This document shows positions 18,290-27,554 of a DNA stretch of 62,919 nt, in pieces. The translations under genes were made by a program, and so were the position numbers. The notes under the pieces are model-generated. The model did not search any database. It was not told where the DNA came from and was given only the letters and a program-made list of their open reading frames with translations. The first letter of the stretch is position 1. Each line of letters starts with the position of its first letter. Location of the stretch: assembly GCA_030537135.1 (NCBI GenBank), contig JAUNOP010000011.1, positions 1-62,919 on the forward strand, read 5' to 3'. This DNA comes from Eubacteriales bacterium. GTDB lineage: Bacteria > Bacillota > Clostridia > Lachnospirales > Lachnospiraceae.

Positions 18290-18928
18290 TTAGATTTTAG
18301 AATATCCATAACCATTGACCATTGCGTCAATCTTCTGCTTGTTCCGGCACAGTGGGCAATCATGGCCTCTGTATGTTCCGTAGCTTGGAATATCCTTCTG
18401 CTGAAAAATAGAGCACACAGGAAGCTGGGCCACACTGCTTACAGCGCTGAAGATAGCTGCGATTCCGCTGATTTTTCCTCCATAATACAGAATACTTGCC
18501 ACTGCCTTGGCAAGGGTCTCGCCTGTTGTGACAGAGCCATTAAGAATCAGGATGTTTTTTCCCTTAATCATCATCTGTATATTGTCCCTGAAAATCATCT
18601 GCCCCACATTATATTCCGGGGAAGTAACGTAAATTGTCTGATGCGCATTCATCGAGAGGATTCCTGCCTTTGTCAGCTCGTCTGCCAGATAAGCGCCCAC
18701 AACCTCCAGACCATCCATACAGAGAATCGTATCTACCGGCGTTGTTGTTTCATAGTTTTTTGCAAGAACTCTGGCAATTCTCTTTGCCTCCGAACAGCGA
18801 GATTTCATCGTGGTAATATCCATGTAATGGGTAATGTGCGACTGAGGCGTCACAAAATGACCCGGGAAAATCTTGAGCTGAATCTGTTCGTCTTCTCGTG
18901 CATAAATTTTGAACATCTTTGATTCCAT
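18290..18928 (-). CDS. Phosphoribosyltransferase-like protein (orotate PRTase-like fold)
   Basis: The 212-residue protein has a type I PRTase layout: a flexible N-terminal part, a segment TILCMDGLEVVGAYLADEL, and NILILNGSVTTGETLAKAV in the place of the PRPP loop, where the usual acidic Asp-Asp pair is replaced by Asn-Gly. That change suggests altered or lost PRPP chemistry. A C-terminal CPLC pair (in GHDCPLCRN) could bind metal. The start at 18928 follows AAAGGAGG; the frame extends to 18973. The gene is monocistronic with its own terminator. Its function is unknown. Confidence 0.75.
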   Translation of the reverse strand: MESKMFKIYAREDEQIQLKIFPGHFVTPQSHITHYMDITTMKSRCSEAKRIARVLAKNYETTTPVDTILCMDGLEVVGAYLADELTKAGILSMNAHQTIYVTSPEYNVGQMIFRDNIQMMIKGKNILILNGSVTTGETLAKAVASILYYGGKISGIAAIFSAVSSVAQLPVCSIFQQKDIPSYGTYRGHDCPLCRNKQKIDAMVNGYGYSKI

Positions 18929-19080
18929 AAGGCAATCTCCTCCTTTTGTGCGTATTTCAAACCAATTTCGCATCCTTGAGAAATTTTATTGGTGATATTA
19001 ACCATTTATACGCAAAATATTTCCTATATTATAGCACTAAAGACAACATTTTGGCAACACATTCTGCTTTCTTTTGTATT

Positions 19081-19155
19081 TTTAACATATCAAGCAAGTC
19101 TCCCGCTTCCATTTCGCACAGAAATAAGCGGTGAGTGGAGGACTTGCTCGTCTCA
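19081..19155 (-). repeat. Family 2 repeat, copy 2e (3' half)
   Basis: On the - strand this 75 bp stretch matches the 3' part of the long element at 43957-44176: GACTTGCTCG... through CACCGCTTATTTCTGTGCGAAA... to GACTTGCTTGATATGTTAAA, at roughly 80% identity by eye. Its inner end reads TGAGACGAGC, and the TGA is the yqeB stop codon. Confidence 0.75.
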
Positions 19156-19962
19156 CCATTTCCTCTGCGCAGCGCAGATAAGTTCCAGAACACTTCCTGC
19201 AATGCAGCGGGCCTTGTCTGAAATGGTAAAGCAATTTGCCATCTCTCCCCTTCTTGGGTCAATGTCTGCGATTTTAAAGCCCTCTGTCACAGGATAGCCA
19301 TCTCTCAAAAGCCCTCGTATAATTCCTGAGAGCGACGCTTTCACAGGTACGCTTTCTCTTCCTGTCTCCACGCTGGCAATCACCTCTCCCTTTTGAACAT
19401 AGTCTCCTATTTTCCTCACATTGCAAAAAACTCCCTGTGCCTGTGCATGAAGCACTCTCTCTGCTCCATAACCTCCAATCAATCCAGGAATTCCAGTATT
19501 GGCAAGAGCCTCCCCCTGCCGGATAATCCTGCCCAGATTGTGACCGCGCATGGTCTCTATCACAGCATCTACCTCCTTCCCTGCCGTAAAGCCCGGACCA
19601 AGAGCAATTGTCAGAGGAGCCATGCTCCGGGAGGTTCCCAGGTTTTTCTTTGCAAGAATAGCGTCCACTACCACACCTGGCCTGCACCTCTGGACGCACT
19701 CTGCGCGCTCATCTGCCAAAACCGGAACTTTTCCAGAGGACAGTATTTTCTCTGCTTCCTCCCAGCTTTGAATAAGTACCCCTGTCATCCCCTCCACACA
19801 GGTCTCTCCCTCATAAACAGCTTCGCACAGAGACACCTGCCTGCGGATGGCAGCCGGATGCTCTGTCTCTAATACAAGAACAGGAAAGCCTGCCGACCAT
19901 AAACGATGAATCGTTCCTGTGGCAAGGTCTCCGCCTCCCCTTACAACAATAAGCTCTTCCAT
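19153..19962 (-). CDS. yqeB: Selenium-dependent molybdenum hydroxylase accessory protein YqeB (EF2563 family)
   Basis: The 269-residue cytoplasmic protein begins with the Rossmann-like VVRGGGDLATG and contains GPGFTAGKEVDAVIETMRGHNLGR, typical of the EF2563/YqeB family. A biotinyl/lipoyl-like segment (VQKGEVIASVETG...VKASLSGIIRGLLRDG) lies near 190-225. The family co-occurs with SelD in genomes that make a labile selenium cofactor for xanthine-dehydrogenase-type enzymes. A good AGAGG site precedes the ATG. Its stop codon is contributed by repeat copy 2e. Confidence 0.9.
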   Translation of the reverse strand: MEELIVVRGGGDLATGTIHRLWSAGFPVLVLETEHPAAIRRQVSLCEAVYEGETCVEGMTGVLIQSWEEAEKILSSGKVPVLADERAECVQRCRPGVVVDAILAKKNLGTSRSMAPLTIALGPGFTAGKEVDAVIETMRGHNLGRIIRQGEALANTGIPGLIGGYGAERVLHAQAQGVFCNVRKIGDYVQKGEVIASVETGRESVPVKASLSGIIRGLLRDGYPVTEGFKIADIDPRRGEMANCFTISDKARCIAGSVLELICAAQRKW

Positions 19963-20017
19963 CTTGGTTTCCTCTCTTCTCTTATTTGTATTTCTTCCAA
20001 CCAGACATAACTTCTTA

Positions 20018-20254
20018 TTATAAAAGAATCTCTATTGCCTGCTGGAATTCCTGCTCCTTGTCTGGATATTTTTTCAGAAAATCCAAATATTCCAGAGGCT
20101 CCATGCGCCATGCCAGACCACAGCCTGCCGAAATCTCTACCGGCACAGGAATCAGCCTTCCTCCCACATGATTTTGGGTACAGAACTTCTCCATAGCCAT
20201 GGCCTGTGAGGTTGTACGAAAGGTGAGAACCCTGTACTTTCTCTTCTGTCTCAT
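20018..20254 (-). CDS. DUF3343 putative selenium/sulfur carrier protein
   Basis: This 78-residue protein (YRVLTFRTTSQAMAMEKFC ... GRLIPVPVEISAGCGLAWRM) fits DUF3343, also called a Se/S carrier-like family. Cys near residue 25 and the GCGL cysteine near 45 are candidate carriers. AGAGG precedes the ATG by nine bases. It lies between the cysteine desulfurase and yqeB, as expected for a chaperone passing selenium to the cofactor machinery. Confidence 0.85.
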   Translation of the reverse strand: MRQKRKYRVLTFRTTSQAMAMEKFCTQNHVGGRLIPVPVEISAGCGLAWRMEPLEYLDFLKKYPDKEQEFQQAIEILL

Positions 20255-20279
20255 AAACCCAATCCTCTTTCTGTATAAT

Positions 20280-20345
20280 CAAGCAGAAATTCGCAATACC
20301 CATAGGACACGATGTCCGCTTCGCTACTTGCTTGATACGGTAAAG
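20280..20345 (+). repeat. Family 2 repeat, copy 2b (short form)
   Basis: This copy reads AAGCAGAAATTCGCAATACC, then CATAGGACACGATGTCCGCT, then TCGCTACTTGCTTGATACGG. GGACA...TGTCC pairs as a small hairpin. It lies between the cysteine desulfurase and DUF3343 genes. Confidence 0.8.
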
Positions 20346-20367
20346 CTCAAAAATCTCTTGCAGCTAC

Positions 20368-21510
20368 TTAGCAGACTGACTCTGCTAATGTGCGGATTGC
20401 CTCTATGGCGCAGTCAATTTCCCACTCTGTATTATAATGAGAAAAACTAAAGCGCACGGCTCCCTGCCTCTCTGTTCCAAGCGCCCTGTGCATGAGCGGT
20501 GCGCAGTGAGCGCCCGCCCTGACACAGATTTCATAGTCCTCCCAGAGCCAGTCGCTCACACTGCCAGAGTCTTCCTCTCCAATATTCAAAGATACGATTG
20601 CCGCCCGCACCTGTGCGTCAAAATCTCCATACACACATACATTTTCGATTTTCCGGATTCCCTTCACAAAGCGCGCCGCAAGCTGCTGCTCCTTCTGATA
20701 AATTTGGTCGATTCCTGTTTTTTCAAGGTAAGAGAGCGCAGCGCACAAACCTGCAATCCCATGAGCATTCAGTGTCCCTGCCTCCAGCGCTGTCGGCATC
20801 TCAGACGGGTGTTCCCTTGCATAGCTGTGAACTCCGCTTCCTCCTACCTTAAGAGGACGCACAGAGAGTCCCTCCCGCACATACATTCCTCCTGTTCCCT
20901 GAGGGCCGAGAAGCCCCTTATGCCCGGTAAAGCAAAGCACATCAATTCCTGTTTTCTGTACGTCTATAGGCAAAATTCCTGCTGTCTGAGACGCGTCCAC
21001 AATGAGAAGAAGACCATGCTCCCTGGTAAAAGAAGCTACCCTCTCAAGGTCTGTCACATTCCCTGTAAGATTCGAGGCGTGGGTAATCACAACTGCTCTT
21101 GTATTTTCCCTGCGCTTCTCCTCCAGCTCCTCATAGCAGAGACGCCCCTTCCTATCCGCATGAATAAAGCTTACCTCCACACCCTGTTTTTCCAGAAGAT
21201 ACAAAGGCCTGAGTACAGAATTATGCTCGCATTCTGTGGTAAGTACATGGTCGCCGCAGGAGAAAAGTCCCATAAGCACTGTATTCAAAGCCTCTGTTGC
21301 ATTGGAGGCAAAGGCGATTCTTGTAGGAGCCTCTGCATGAAAAAGCCCTGCCAGTTTCTCTCTGGTCTCATACACTGTCCGGGCAGCCAAAAGTGTAGGG
21401 TCATGCGCCCCTCTTCCTGCGTTTCCGAGTGTGGAAACAGCCCTGCACACTGCCTCCTGTACCTCCCGGGGCTTTTGAAGGGAGGTCGCTGCATTATCAA
21501 AATACATCAT
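20368..21510 (-). CDS. SelD-associated cysteine desulfurase (aminotransferase class V)
   Basis: This PLP enzyme would release S or Se from (seleno)cysteine as an enzyme-bound persulfide or perselenide. Of 380 residues, the key ones are His97 in ECEHNS, Asp172 in LIVDASQTAG, Lys198 (Schiff base, FTGHKG) and the catalytic Cys336 in RAGAHCAPL. The N-terminus YFDNAATSLQKP is typical of the am_tr_V_EF2568 subgroup found beside yqeB, DUF3343 and yedF. It overlaps the yedF stop by four bases, indicating coupling. Confidence 0.9.
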   Translation of the reverse strand: MMYFDNAATSLQKPREVQEAVCRAVSTLGNAGRGAHDPTLLAARTVYETREKLAGLFHAEAPTRIAFASNATEALNTVLMGLFSCGDHVLTTECEHNSVLRPLYLLEKQGVEVSFIHADRKGRLCYEELEEKRRENTRAVVITHASNLTGNVTDLERVASFTREHGLLLIVDASQTAGILPIDVQKTGIDVLCFTGHKGLLGPQGTGGMYVREGLSVRPLKVGGSGVHSYAREHPSEMPTALEAGTLNAHGIAGLCAALSYLEKTGIDQIYQKEQQLAARFVKGIRKIENVCVYGDFDAQVRAAIVSLNIGEEDSGSVSDWLWEDYEICVRAGAHCAPLMHRALGTERQGAVRFSFSHYNTEWEIDCAIEAIRTLAESVC

Positions 21511-22133
21511 GGCTTTACAATCACACCTGCGCCTGTCATCTTCTCTGCAATCACATACATATTTGTGACAGCCCCCACCTGAAGCTTCTCAGTAAGTCCA
21601 TAATGATTCAGGCAGGTTCCGCAGGTGAGAATTTCCACACCCTCTGCCTCCATACTCTTCAAATCCTCCAGGGCAGCAGATCCCTCGCAGGTAAAGGCTG
21701 CCCCTCCATTATAGAAGAGAATCGTTCGCGGAAGCTCCTCCTGCTGCGCCAGCGCATACAGAAAGCTCTTCATAAGCGCCCTTCCAAGCTCCTCGCTTCC
21801 CTCTCCCATCTGTGAGGATGAAATCGCCACAACGATGTTCCTTCGCCTGTCCGGGCAGCACTCCTGCACCTCTTGTGCCGCCTCTTTCTCTGCCTCTTCC
21901 TTTTTCGCTTCCTCTCCCTCCACGGTCAGAAGCACTTGATATCTGCGTTCCTCAAGCTTTTGTGACTTCACTCCATAGCCCTTCTGAACAGCCATCTTAG
22001 TAAGATTCTGGACAGCGATTTCATTGTCCACAAGAACCTCTACCTGTCCTCCCCCCTGAAGACTCTTAACTGCATTTTTTGCCTTTACAACCGGTATGGG
22101 GCAGGCGTCCCCTATTGCATTTACTTTTATCAT
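21507..22133 (-). CDS. yedF: Selenium metabolism protein YedF (TusA-DsrE fusion)
   Basis: The 208-residue protein joins a TusA-like sulfur-carrier domain (1-75, CPIPVVKAKNAV with Cys11) to a DsrE-like domain (98-208, IVVAISSSQMGEG ... LTCGTCLNHY). The CGTC cysteines are candidate selenium or sulfur carriers. The family is known as a selenium metabolism protein co-occurring with SelD. The gene is 70 bases after selD and overlaps the downstream desulfurase gene. Confidence 0.92.
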   Translation of the reverse strand: MIKVNAIGDACPIPVVKAKNAVKSLQGGGQVEVLVDNEIAVQNLTKMAVQKGYGVKSQKLEERRYQVLLTVEGEEAKKEEAEKEAAQEVQECCPDRRRNIVVAISSSQMGEGSEELGRALMKSFLYALAQQEELPRTILFYNGGAAFTCEGSAALEDLKSMEAEGVEILTCGTCLNHYGLTEKLQVGAVTNMYVIAEKMTGAGVIVKP

Positions 22134-22203
22134 CTGTTTTTATCTCCTATCTGCAGCATACCCTTTGGAAGCCTGAAAGACCCCATCTGCTCTGCTTTTC
22201 TTC

Positions 22204-23259
22204 TCATGAGCAAGGGCTGTCTGCGCCTTGCCCTGCACTCACTAAAATCTCTGTCTCTGCCTTCTCAAGAAGTTCTCCAACGATTCCTGCCGGAAGTCCC
22301 GCAGCCTGAAGCTCTTTTAAAAGCGCTTCTGCCTGACTCTCCTCTGCTGCAATCAGAAGTCCTCCCGACGTCTGAGGGTCAAACAATACCTCTTCCATGG
22401 CAAAGGATATTCCTTCAAATTTTACATATTTTCCAAAATGATTTCTGTTTCTCTGCGCTGCTGCTGTCAGAAGAAACTCGTCCGCATAGGCGAGGGCTTC
22501 CTCAAAAACCGGCACCTCATCTGCATAAATTTTGCAGGACAGCCTTCCATCCAGCATCTCATGAAGGTGTCCCAGAAAGCTAAAGCCTGTCACGTCTGTG
22601 CAGGCATGAATATCATACTCTCTGCATATCTGGGAGGCATATTTATTGAGCTGCATCATAGATTCCTTGGCAGCGCTAAGAGCCTCCCTGGATGCCTCTC
22701 CCACACGGTTTGCTGTGCAGATAATTCCCACCCCCAGCTTTTTGGTAAGAATCAGTCTGTCCCCGGCTTTTCCCTGATTATTAGGATATATATGCTCTGG
22801 ATGAACAACTCCTGTCACAGAAAGTCCGTATTTCACACCACTGTCTGCAATGGAATGCCCCCCTGCGAGGATTCCTCCTGCCTCTGTCACCTTCTCGCTG
22901 CCTCCGCGCAGAATTTCTCCCAGGATATTTAGATCCATTTCCTCAGGAAAGCATACAATATTGAGCGCTGTTTTCACATCCCCACCCATTGCATATACAT
23001 CGCTTAAAGCATTTGCAGCTGCGATTTTTCCAAAAATATAGGGGTCGTCCACCATAGGAGGAAAGAAATCCAAAGTCTGCACAATGGCCGTATCCTCTGT
23101 GATTTTATAGACCGCTGCATCATCCCTGCTGTCATACCCAATCAGCAGGTTCTCATCCTCTATTCCTCTTGGGAGCTTTTCAAGCACCCTGCCAAGAATG
23201 CCTGCTCCCAGCTTTGCAGTGCAGCCGCCTCCCTTGCAAAAAACAATTTTTTCTTCCAT
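22204..23259 (-). CDS. selD: Selenide, water dikinase (selenophosphate synthetase)
   Basis: SelD makes selenophosphate from selenide and ATP. In the 351-residue protein the catalytic Cys13 and Lys16 (GGGCTAK) align with E. coli Cys17 and Lys20, while the position of E. coli Cys19 is alanine. The [44 protein letters not shown] and [15 protein letters not shown] motifs are intact. There is no in-frame UGA. GGAG stands seven bases before the ATG at 23259; an earlier TTG at 23277 overlaps the PHP stop. Its neighbours point to the molybdenum-hydroxylase selenium cofactor rather than, or besides, selenocysteine. Confidence 0.95.
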   Translation of the reverse strand: MEEKIVFCKGGGCTAKLGAGILGRVLEKLPRGIEDENLLIGYDSRDDAAVYKITEDTAIVQTLDFFPPMVDDPYIFGKIAAANALSDVYAMGGDVKTALNIVCFPEEMDLNILGEILRGGSEKVTEAGGILAGGHSIADSGVKYGLSVTGVVHPEHIYPNNQGKAGDRLILTKKLGVGIICTANRVGEASREALSAAKESMMQLNKYASQICREYDIHACTDVTGFSFLGHLHEMLDGRLSCKIYADEVPVFEEALAYADEFLLTAAAQRNRNHFGKYVKFEGISFAMEEVLFDPQTSGGLLIAAEESQAEALLKELQAAGLPAGIVGELLEKAETEILVSAGQGADSPCS

Positions 23260-23273
23260 TTTCCATCTCCGCG

Positions 23274-24122
23274 TCAAAGGCCAAGTGCATCCAGAATGCT
23301 CAGCTTTTCTCTTGTAATCACTATATCCTCCGCATTCAGTCTTCCCATTGGAACTGTCTTATTCTTTCCATGGTAATCGCTTCCTCCGCTCACCAGGAGT
23401 CCTCTCCTCTCTGCGTGTGAGAGAAGGAAGGAAACCTCTTCCATGGTATATCTGGAATAATAGCATTCCAGACCCCGAATTCCCATTTCTGCAAGAAGTT
23501 CAAGCTGCCTGTCAAACTGCTCTTCTGTCAGACGCTTTTCACCTTCTCCTCCCAGGGGATGCGCCCAAACCGGAATTCCTCCTGCTGCAAGAATCGCCTG
23601 GATTGCCATGTCGGCTGGGATTCTGTCATTTCCTGTCTTACAGCCATTAATATAAGTACGTATGGCCTTGTCAATATTTTCAGCGATTCCTTTTTTTACC
23701 AGAAGCCTTCCAAGATGCGGTCTTCCTACACTCTCTATAGCGCGCAGACCATCGATCTCTTCCTGTGTAAAGGAGATTCCCTGTACTTCCTGAAGATATG
23801 CCAAACGAAGCTCGAATTTCTGCCTGCGGCGAAGCTTTCCCTCCTCAAGAGCTGCCCTGATGGAGGGATGCGCAGGGTCGTATTGATAACCCAGGATATG
23901 GCATTTTCCCGCCTCAGTATAGCAGGAAAATTCCACTCCGTAGAGGAACTGAATTTCTTCTGGAACAAGCCCTGCCAAAGGCTGGCAGCCTGCAATCGTG
24001 TCATGGTCTGTGAGTGCAAAGATACAAATATCCTTATCCTTTACATGAGAAATCAGTTCCTCTATGCCATCGCTCCCATCCGAAAAATTACTGTGCATAT
24101 GCAAATCTATCTTAGAATTCAT
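23274..24122 (-). CDS. PHP-domain metal-dependent phosphoesterase
   Basis: The 282-residue cytoplasmic protein has PHP histidines: [12 protein letters not shown] (residues 5-16), [10 protein letters not shown] (36-45), a YGVEFSCY segment, PVWAHPLGG and the C-terminal GGSDYHGKN. These are the metal ligands of the YciV/RNase AM-like branch, whose members cleave nucleoside 3',5'-bisphosphates or short RNA. It is immediately upstream of selD, overlapping at a possible TTGA, so it probably shares the selenium transcript. Whether it has a selenium-related role is unclear. Confidence 0.88.
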   Translation of the reverse strand: MNSKIDLHMHSNFSDGSDGIEELISHVKDKDICIFALTDHDTIAGCQPLAGLVPEEIQFLYGVEFSCYTEAGKCHILGYQYDPAHPSIRAALEEGKLRRRQKFELRLAYLQEVQGISFTQEEIDGLRAIESVGRPHLGRLLVKKGIAENIDKAIRTYINGCKTGNDRIPADMAIQAILAAGGIPVWAHPLGGEGEKRLTEEQFDRQLELLAEMGIRGLECYYSRYTMEEVSFLLSHAERRGLLVSGGSDYHGKNKTVPMGRLNAEDIVITREKLSILDALGL

Positions 24123-24174
24123 AGTTCAGATTTTCCTTTCTGTATATTGATTTGTCAAACATAAACCAGCGTTC

Positions 24175-27100
24175 TTATCGCAAAAGCTCCAAAAGCTCTT
24201 CCTTTGTAAAGCTTCCGCTGTTCATTCCCTCTCCTCCAAGAACCTGGTCCGCAAGCTGTGATTTCCTGTCCTGAAGATTTGTAATGCTCTCCTCAATGCT
24301 GCCCTTTGCAATCAGCTTGTACACACTCACCACATTCTCCTGTCCGATTCGGTGCGCGCGGTCTGTTGCCTGATTCTGCACAGCCACATTCCACCACGGG
24401 TCATAGTGAATCACAATATCGGCTGCCGTCAGGTTCAGGCCTGTTCCTCCTGCCTTCAGAGAAATGCAGAACACCTGTGTATCATCTGTCTGAAACGCCT
24501 CCACCAGCTCCCTTCTTTTTTCCTTTGTCGTGGAGCCCGTGAGAGAATAATAAGAAATCTTCTCCTCCATAAGGCGCTCCTCCAGTCTTTGGAGCATAGT
24601 CGTAAACTGAGAAAAAAGAAGAATCTTATGTCCCGCACTTATCGCATTTTTAATCAGGTCTACACACACCTCTGTTTTTGATGAACCTCCCTTATAGCCC
24701 TCGTACAGAAGAGACGGATCGCAGCAGAGCTGTCGGAGCTTTGTCAGCTCTGCAAGAATCTGAAGCTTGGATTTATTGAATTCCTCCTCTGTATTTTTAT
24801 CCAGAAGAATGCGAAGACGCTGCACATGGGCGTCATACAGGGACTGCTGTTCTCCCTCCATTCGCGCATACACGCATTCCTCAAGCTTGTCCGGAAGGTC
24901 TGTGAGTACCTCTTTTTTCAGCCTTCTAAGCACAAAAGGACGAATCATTCTCTGAAGGAGGGAGAGCGCCTCCTCCTTCTCTCCCTGAACAGCAGGACTC
25001 TCGATATCCTCCCTGAATTTCTGATAGGTATACAAAAATCCCGGCATCAGATAATCAAAAATGCTCCAAAGCTCGCTGAGCCTGTTCTCTATGGGAGTTC
25101 CTGTGAGAGCCATCCGAAACACGGACTGTATCTGCTTGACAGCCTTTGTGGCCTGGGTATTGTGGCTCTTTATATACTGCGCCTCGTCAATAATCTGGCA
25201 GAAAAAGGAAAAACCCTTATAATACTCCAAATCCCTCTTTAACAAATCATAGGAGGTCAGGAGGATTTCTCTTTCCTTCACATCCAGAAGAAGCTTCTTT
25301 CTCTCCGCTGCCGTTCCTGTTATCATGCGCACAGGAAGAGAAGGAGCGAATCTCTCAAACTCTGATTTCCAGTTAAACACCAGAGAGGTCGGACAGATAA
25401 TAAGGGTTCGTCTGTTGTCCCCCGGCTTGGCTTCCTTATATTCAGACAGAAGAAAAGCAATCACCTGAAGCGTCTTTCCAAGACCCATATCATCTGCCAA
25501 AATACCTCCAAAGCCATTGTGGCAGAGCGTCTTTATCCACAAAAAGCCTCTCTTCTGATACTCTCGAAGGATGCCCTCCAGCTCTGACGGAAGTTCAAAA
25601 TCATTATCCTCCACTGTCTTCATGTTTCGGATAAGAGCACGAAACTCCTTGTTTCTGCTAACCGGTACAGAGCTTCTTTTGCGAAGCTCCCCGTCCAGGT
25701 ACAGAGCACGGTATTTTGGCACAGAGATAACCTCCTGCCCAAGCTGGGAGGCAGACAGATTCAGCCCCTTTTTAAGCTCCAGAAGGGTCGATATGCCTTC
25801 ATCCTCCATGTTCACGAACTCTCCGTTTTTGAGTCTGTAATACTTCTTCCTGGGATTATAACGTGACAGAATCTCCATCAGAGACTCTCTTGACATCTCC
25901 TGGGAGGTCATCTTAAGCTCGAGCCAATCTCCGTTTACAGCCAGTCCCACTGACACCCTTGGCGACGACAGCATACCCATGCGCTTGAGAGAATCTGAGA
26001 CAAATACCTCTCCAAGCCTGTGCATGGCAGGAATTCCATACACAAAAAGCTCATAGAGCTTATCCTCGTCATCTGCAAGCACCATCACCTGCTCCCTGTC
26101 ATCATAGGCATTGCAGTAGGCTCCAGCCAGTTTTCCCACCTCTGTCTCCCGGACAATATCTCTGGTAAAATCCGCCTTTTCCTTTGAATATACATTGTAT
26201 TTTTTATCTCCATATACAGCCAGAACCTTGCAGGTGATATAATCCTTCTGCGGCGCATCCAGATAAATTTCAAAGGCAGCCGTCTCAAGACCATAGGAAG
26301 CAGGGTCAAACCTTCTTCGCACACACTTATAGTGCTGTTCAAACACAGGAAGCAATTCTCTGCAGAACAACGGGATGTCCTGTGTTCCTACAAACATCTT
26401 CTTATCCCTGATTTCTGACATGTACTTCAGGAAATCATAAATTGGCTCTAGCTCATTCTTTGGGACAAGGTAAATACGGCCTTTATCAAAATAAATACAG
26501 TACCTGTTTCCTTCATATCCAAGCATCTGGTTTATCTCAAGCTCAACGCCGTTTTGTTTTCCTGTAAGCGTCATCGTGCGAGGGAGCTTCTCATCCGTGA
26601 CATGCCATTTTTCCTGTCCTTGATTCTCAATGTCGCCGATAAATTCTCTGTGTCCCATGCTTTCCAGAAATTCCTCAAGCTCCTGTGTTGTCAGAGAAAT
26701 ACATCGCGTATTCTGACTGTAGCTGCTATAACCGGAATAGCTGCCGTAGCCATATCCCCCTGATGGGCGGCGGCGCATTCGGGTCTGGTTCACCCAGTTT
26801 GTGATAAACCTCACCACCGGCACAGAATCCTCGTCAAAGGCTTCCATGGAATGCAGGAATTTCAGCCTTTGCCCATAGGAAAATTCCTCCTGCTTTTCCA
26901 CACGGGAGGCAAAGGCATATACATCCTTCAGCACATATTTCTGCGTGATTCCGATTTTAAATTCCAAAGACAGACTGCTCCTGTCGCATGTCAGATACGG
27001 CTCTAGCCTGACAGCCCCTCTCACCTGATTCTGAATATCTGAAATTCTGCGGTTCACCTTAGCGGCCAGGAGCCTCTGCATGGCAGGAGTGGTCGGAGAT

Positions 27101-27519
27101 ATCACTTTTTTTCTCTGCATTTTGCGGGATACTTTGGCGTCTGTGCCTTCAATTCCCAAAGCACGCTGCATCTGAAGCGCTGGATTTTGTTCCTCCATCT
27201 GCCTCTGCTTGAGTTCCTTTTCTTTTTCCTCCATGTATCTGAGAGCTACTGCCGCACAGTGCTTACAGATTCCGCTGTAGCTGTAAAAGGCAGGACAGGA
27301 GCAATATGCCTTTTTCATCTGATTTGATGCCTTGTCGCAGGCGAGAACAACCTCATATTTCTTCCGGCCGCTTCCCTGCACCTCGGCTGTGATATAATCT
27401 ATGTCGTCCTTTTGCTCCTCAAGCTGAAAGCTCAAAATCCTCTTTGCCTGATAAATCAGCTCTCCCCTCTCATAGGAGGTATTGCCTGCCATGCGGCGAA
27501 TATAGCTTTTTGTCATCAT
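24175..27519 (-). CDS. SWIM zinc-finger SNF2/DEAD-like helicase
   Basis: The large 1114-residue protein has a SWIM zinc finger (Cys73, Cys75, Cys85, His87) near the N-terminus, a long middle region, then a SNF2 ATPase. This shows motif I DDMGLGKT, motif II DEAQ, TGTPIENR (III) and the helicase C-terminal block FCISLKAGGTGLNLTAAD ... DRAHRIGQ. It would translocate on double-stranded DNA using ATP; bacterial SWIM-SNF2 proteins are common in Firmicutes and mostly uncharacterised. It follows pepF by 35 bases. Confidence 0.93.
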   Translation of the reverse strand: MMTKSYIRRMAGNTSYERGELIYQAKRILSFQLEEQKDDIDYITAEVQGSGRKKYEVVLACDKASNQMKKAYCSCPAFYSYSGICKHCAAVALRYMEEKEKELKQRQMEEQNPALQMQRALGIEGTDAKVSRKMQRKKVISPTTPAMQRLLAAKVNRRISDIQNQVRGAVRLEPYLTCDRSSLSLEFKIGITQKYVLKDVYAFASRVEKQEEFSYGQRLKFLHSMEAFDEDSVPVVRFITNWVNQTRMRRRPSGGYGYGSYSGYSSYSQNTRCISLTTQELEEFLESMGHREFIGDIENQGQEKWHVTDEKLPRTMTLTGKQNGVELEINQMLGYEGNRYCIYFDKGRIYLVPKNELEPIYDFLKYMSEIRDKKMFVGTQDIPLFCRELLPVFEQHYKCVRRRFDPASYGLETAAFEIYLDAPQKDYITCKVLAVYGDKKYNVYSKEKADFTRDIVRETEVGKLAGAYCNAYDDREQVMVLADDEDKLYELFVYGIPAMHRLGEVFVSDSLKRMGMLSSPRVSVGLAVNGDWLELKMTSQEMSRESLMEILSRYNPRKKYYRLKNGEFVNMEDEGISTLLELKKGLNLSASQLGQEVISVPKYRALYLDGELRKRSSVPVSRNKEFRALIRNMKTVEDNDFELPSELEGILREYQKRGFLWIKTLCHNGFGGILADDMGLGKTLQVIAFLLSEYKEAKPGDNRRTLIICPTSLVFNWKSEFERFAPSLPVRMITGTAAERKKLLLDVKEREILLTSYDLLKRDLEYYKGFSFFCQIIDEAQYIKSHNTQATKAVKQIQSVFRMALTGTPIENRLSELWSIFDYLMPGFLYTYQKFREDIESPAVQGEKEEALSLLQRMIRPFVLRRLKKEVLTDLPDKLEECVYARMEGEQQSLYDAHVQRLRILLDKNTEEEFNKSKLQILAELTKLRQLCCDPSLLYEGYKGGSSKTEVCVDLIKNAISAGHKILLFSQFTTMLQRLEERLMEEKISYYSLTGSTTKEKRRELVEAFQTDDTQVFCISLKAGGTGLNLTAADIVIHYDPWWNVAVQNQATDRAHRIGQENVVSVYKLIAKGSIEESITNLQDRKSQLADQVLGGEGMNSGSFTKEELLELLR

Positions 27520-27554
27520 ACTTTTGCCTGTACCCTCTCTGCTTTTGTGTCTTT

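Noticed and set aside
20437-21582. + strand frame of 381 codons
   Set aside because: Mirror of the cysteine desulfurase gene; composition unlike a real protein.
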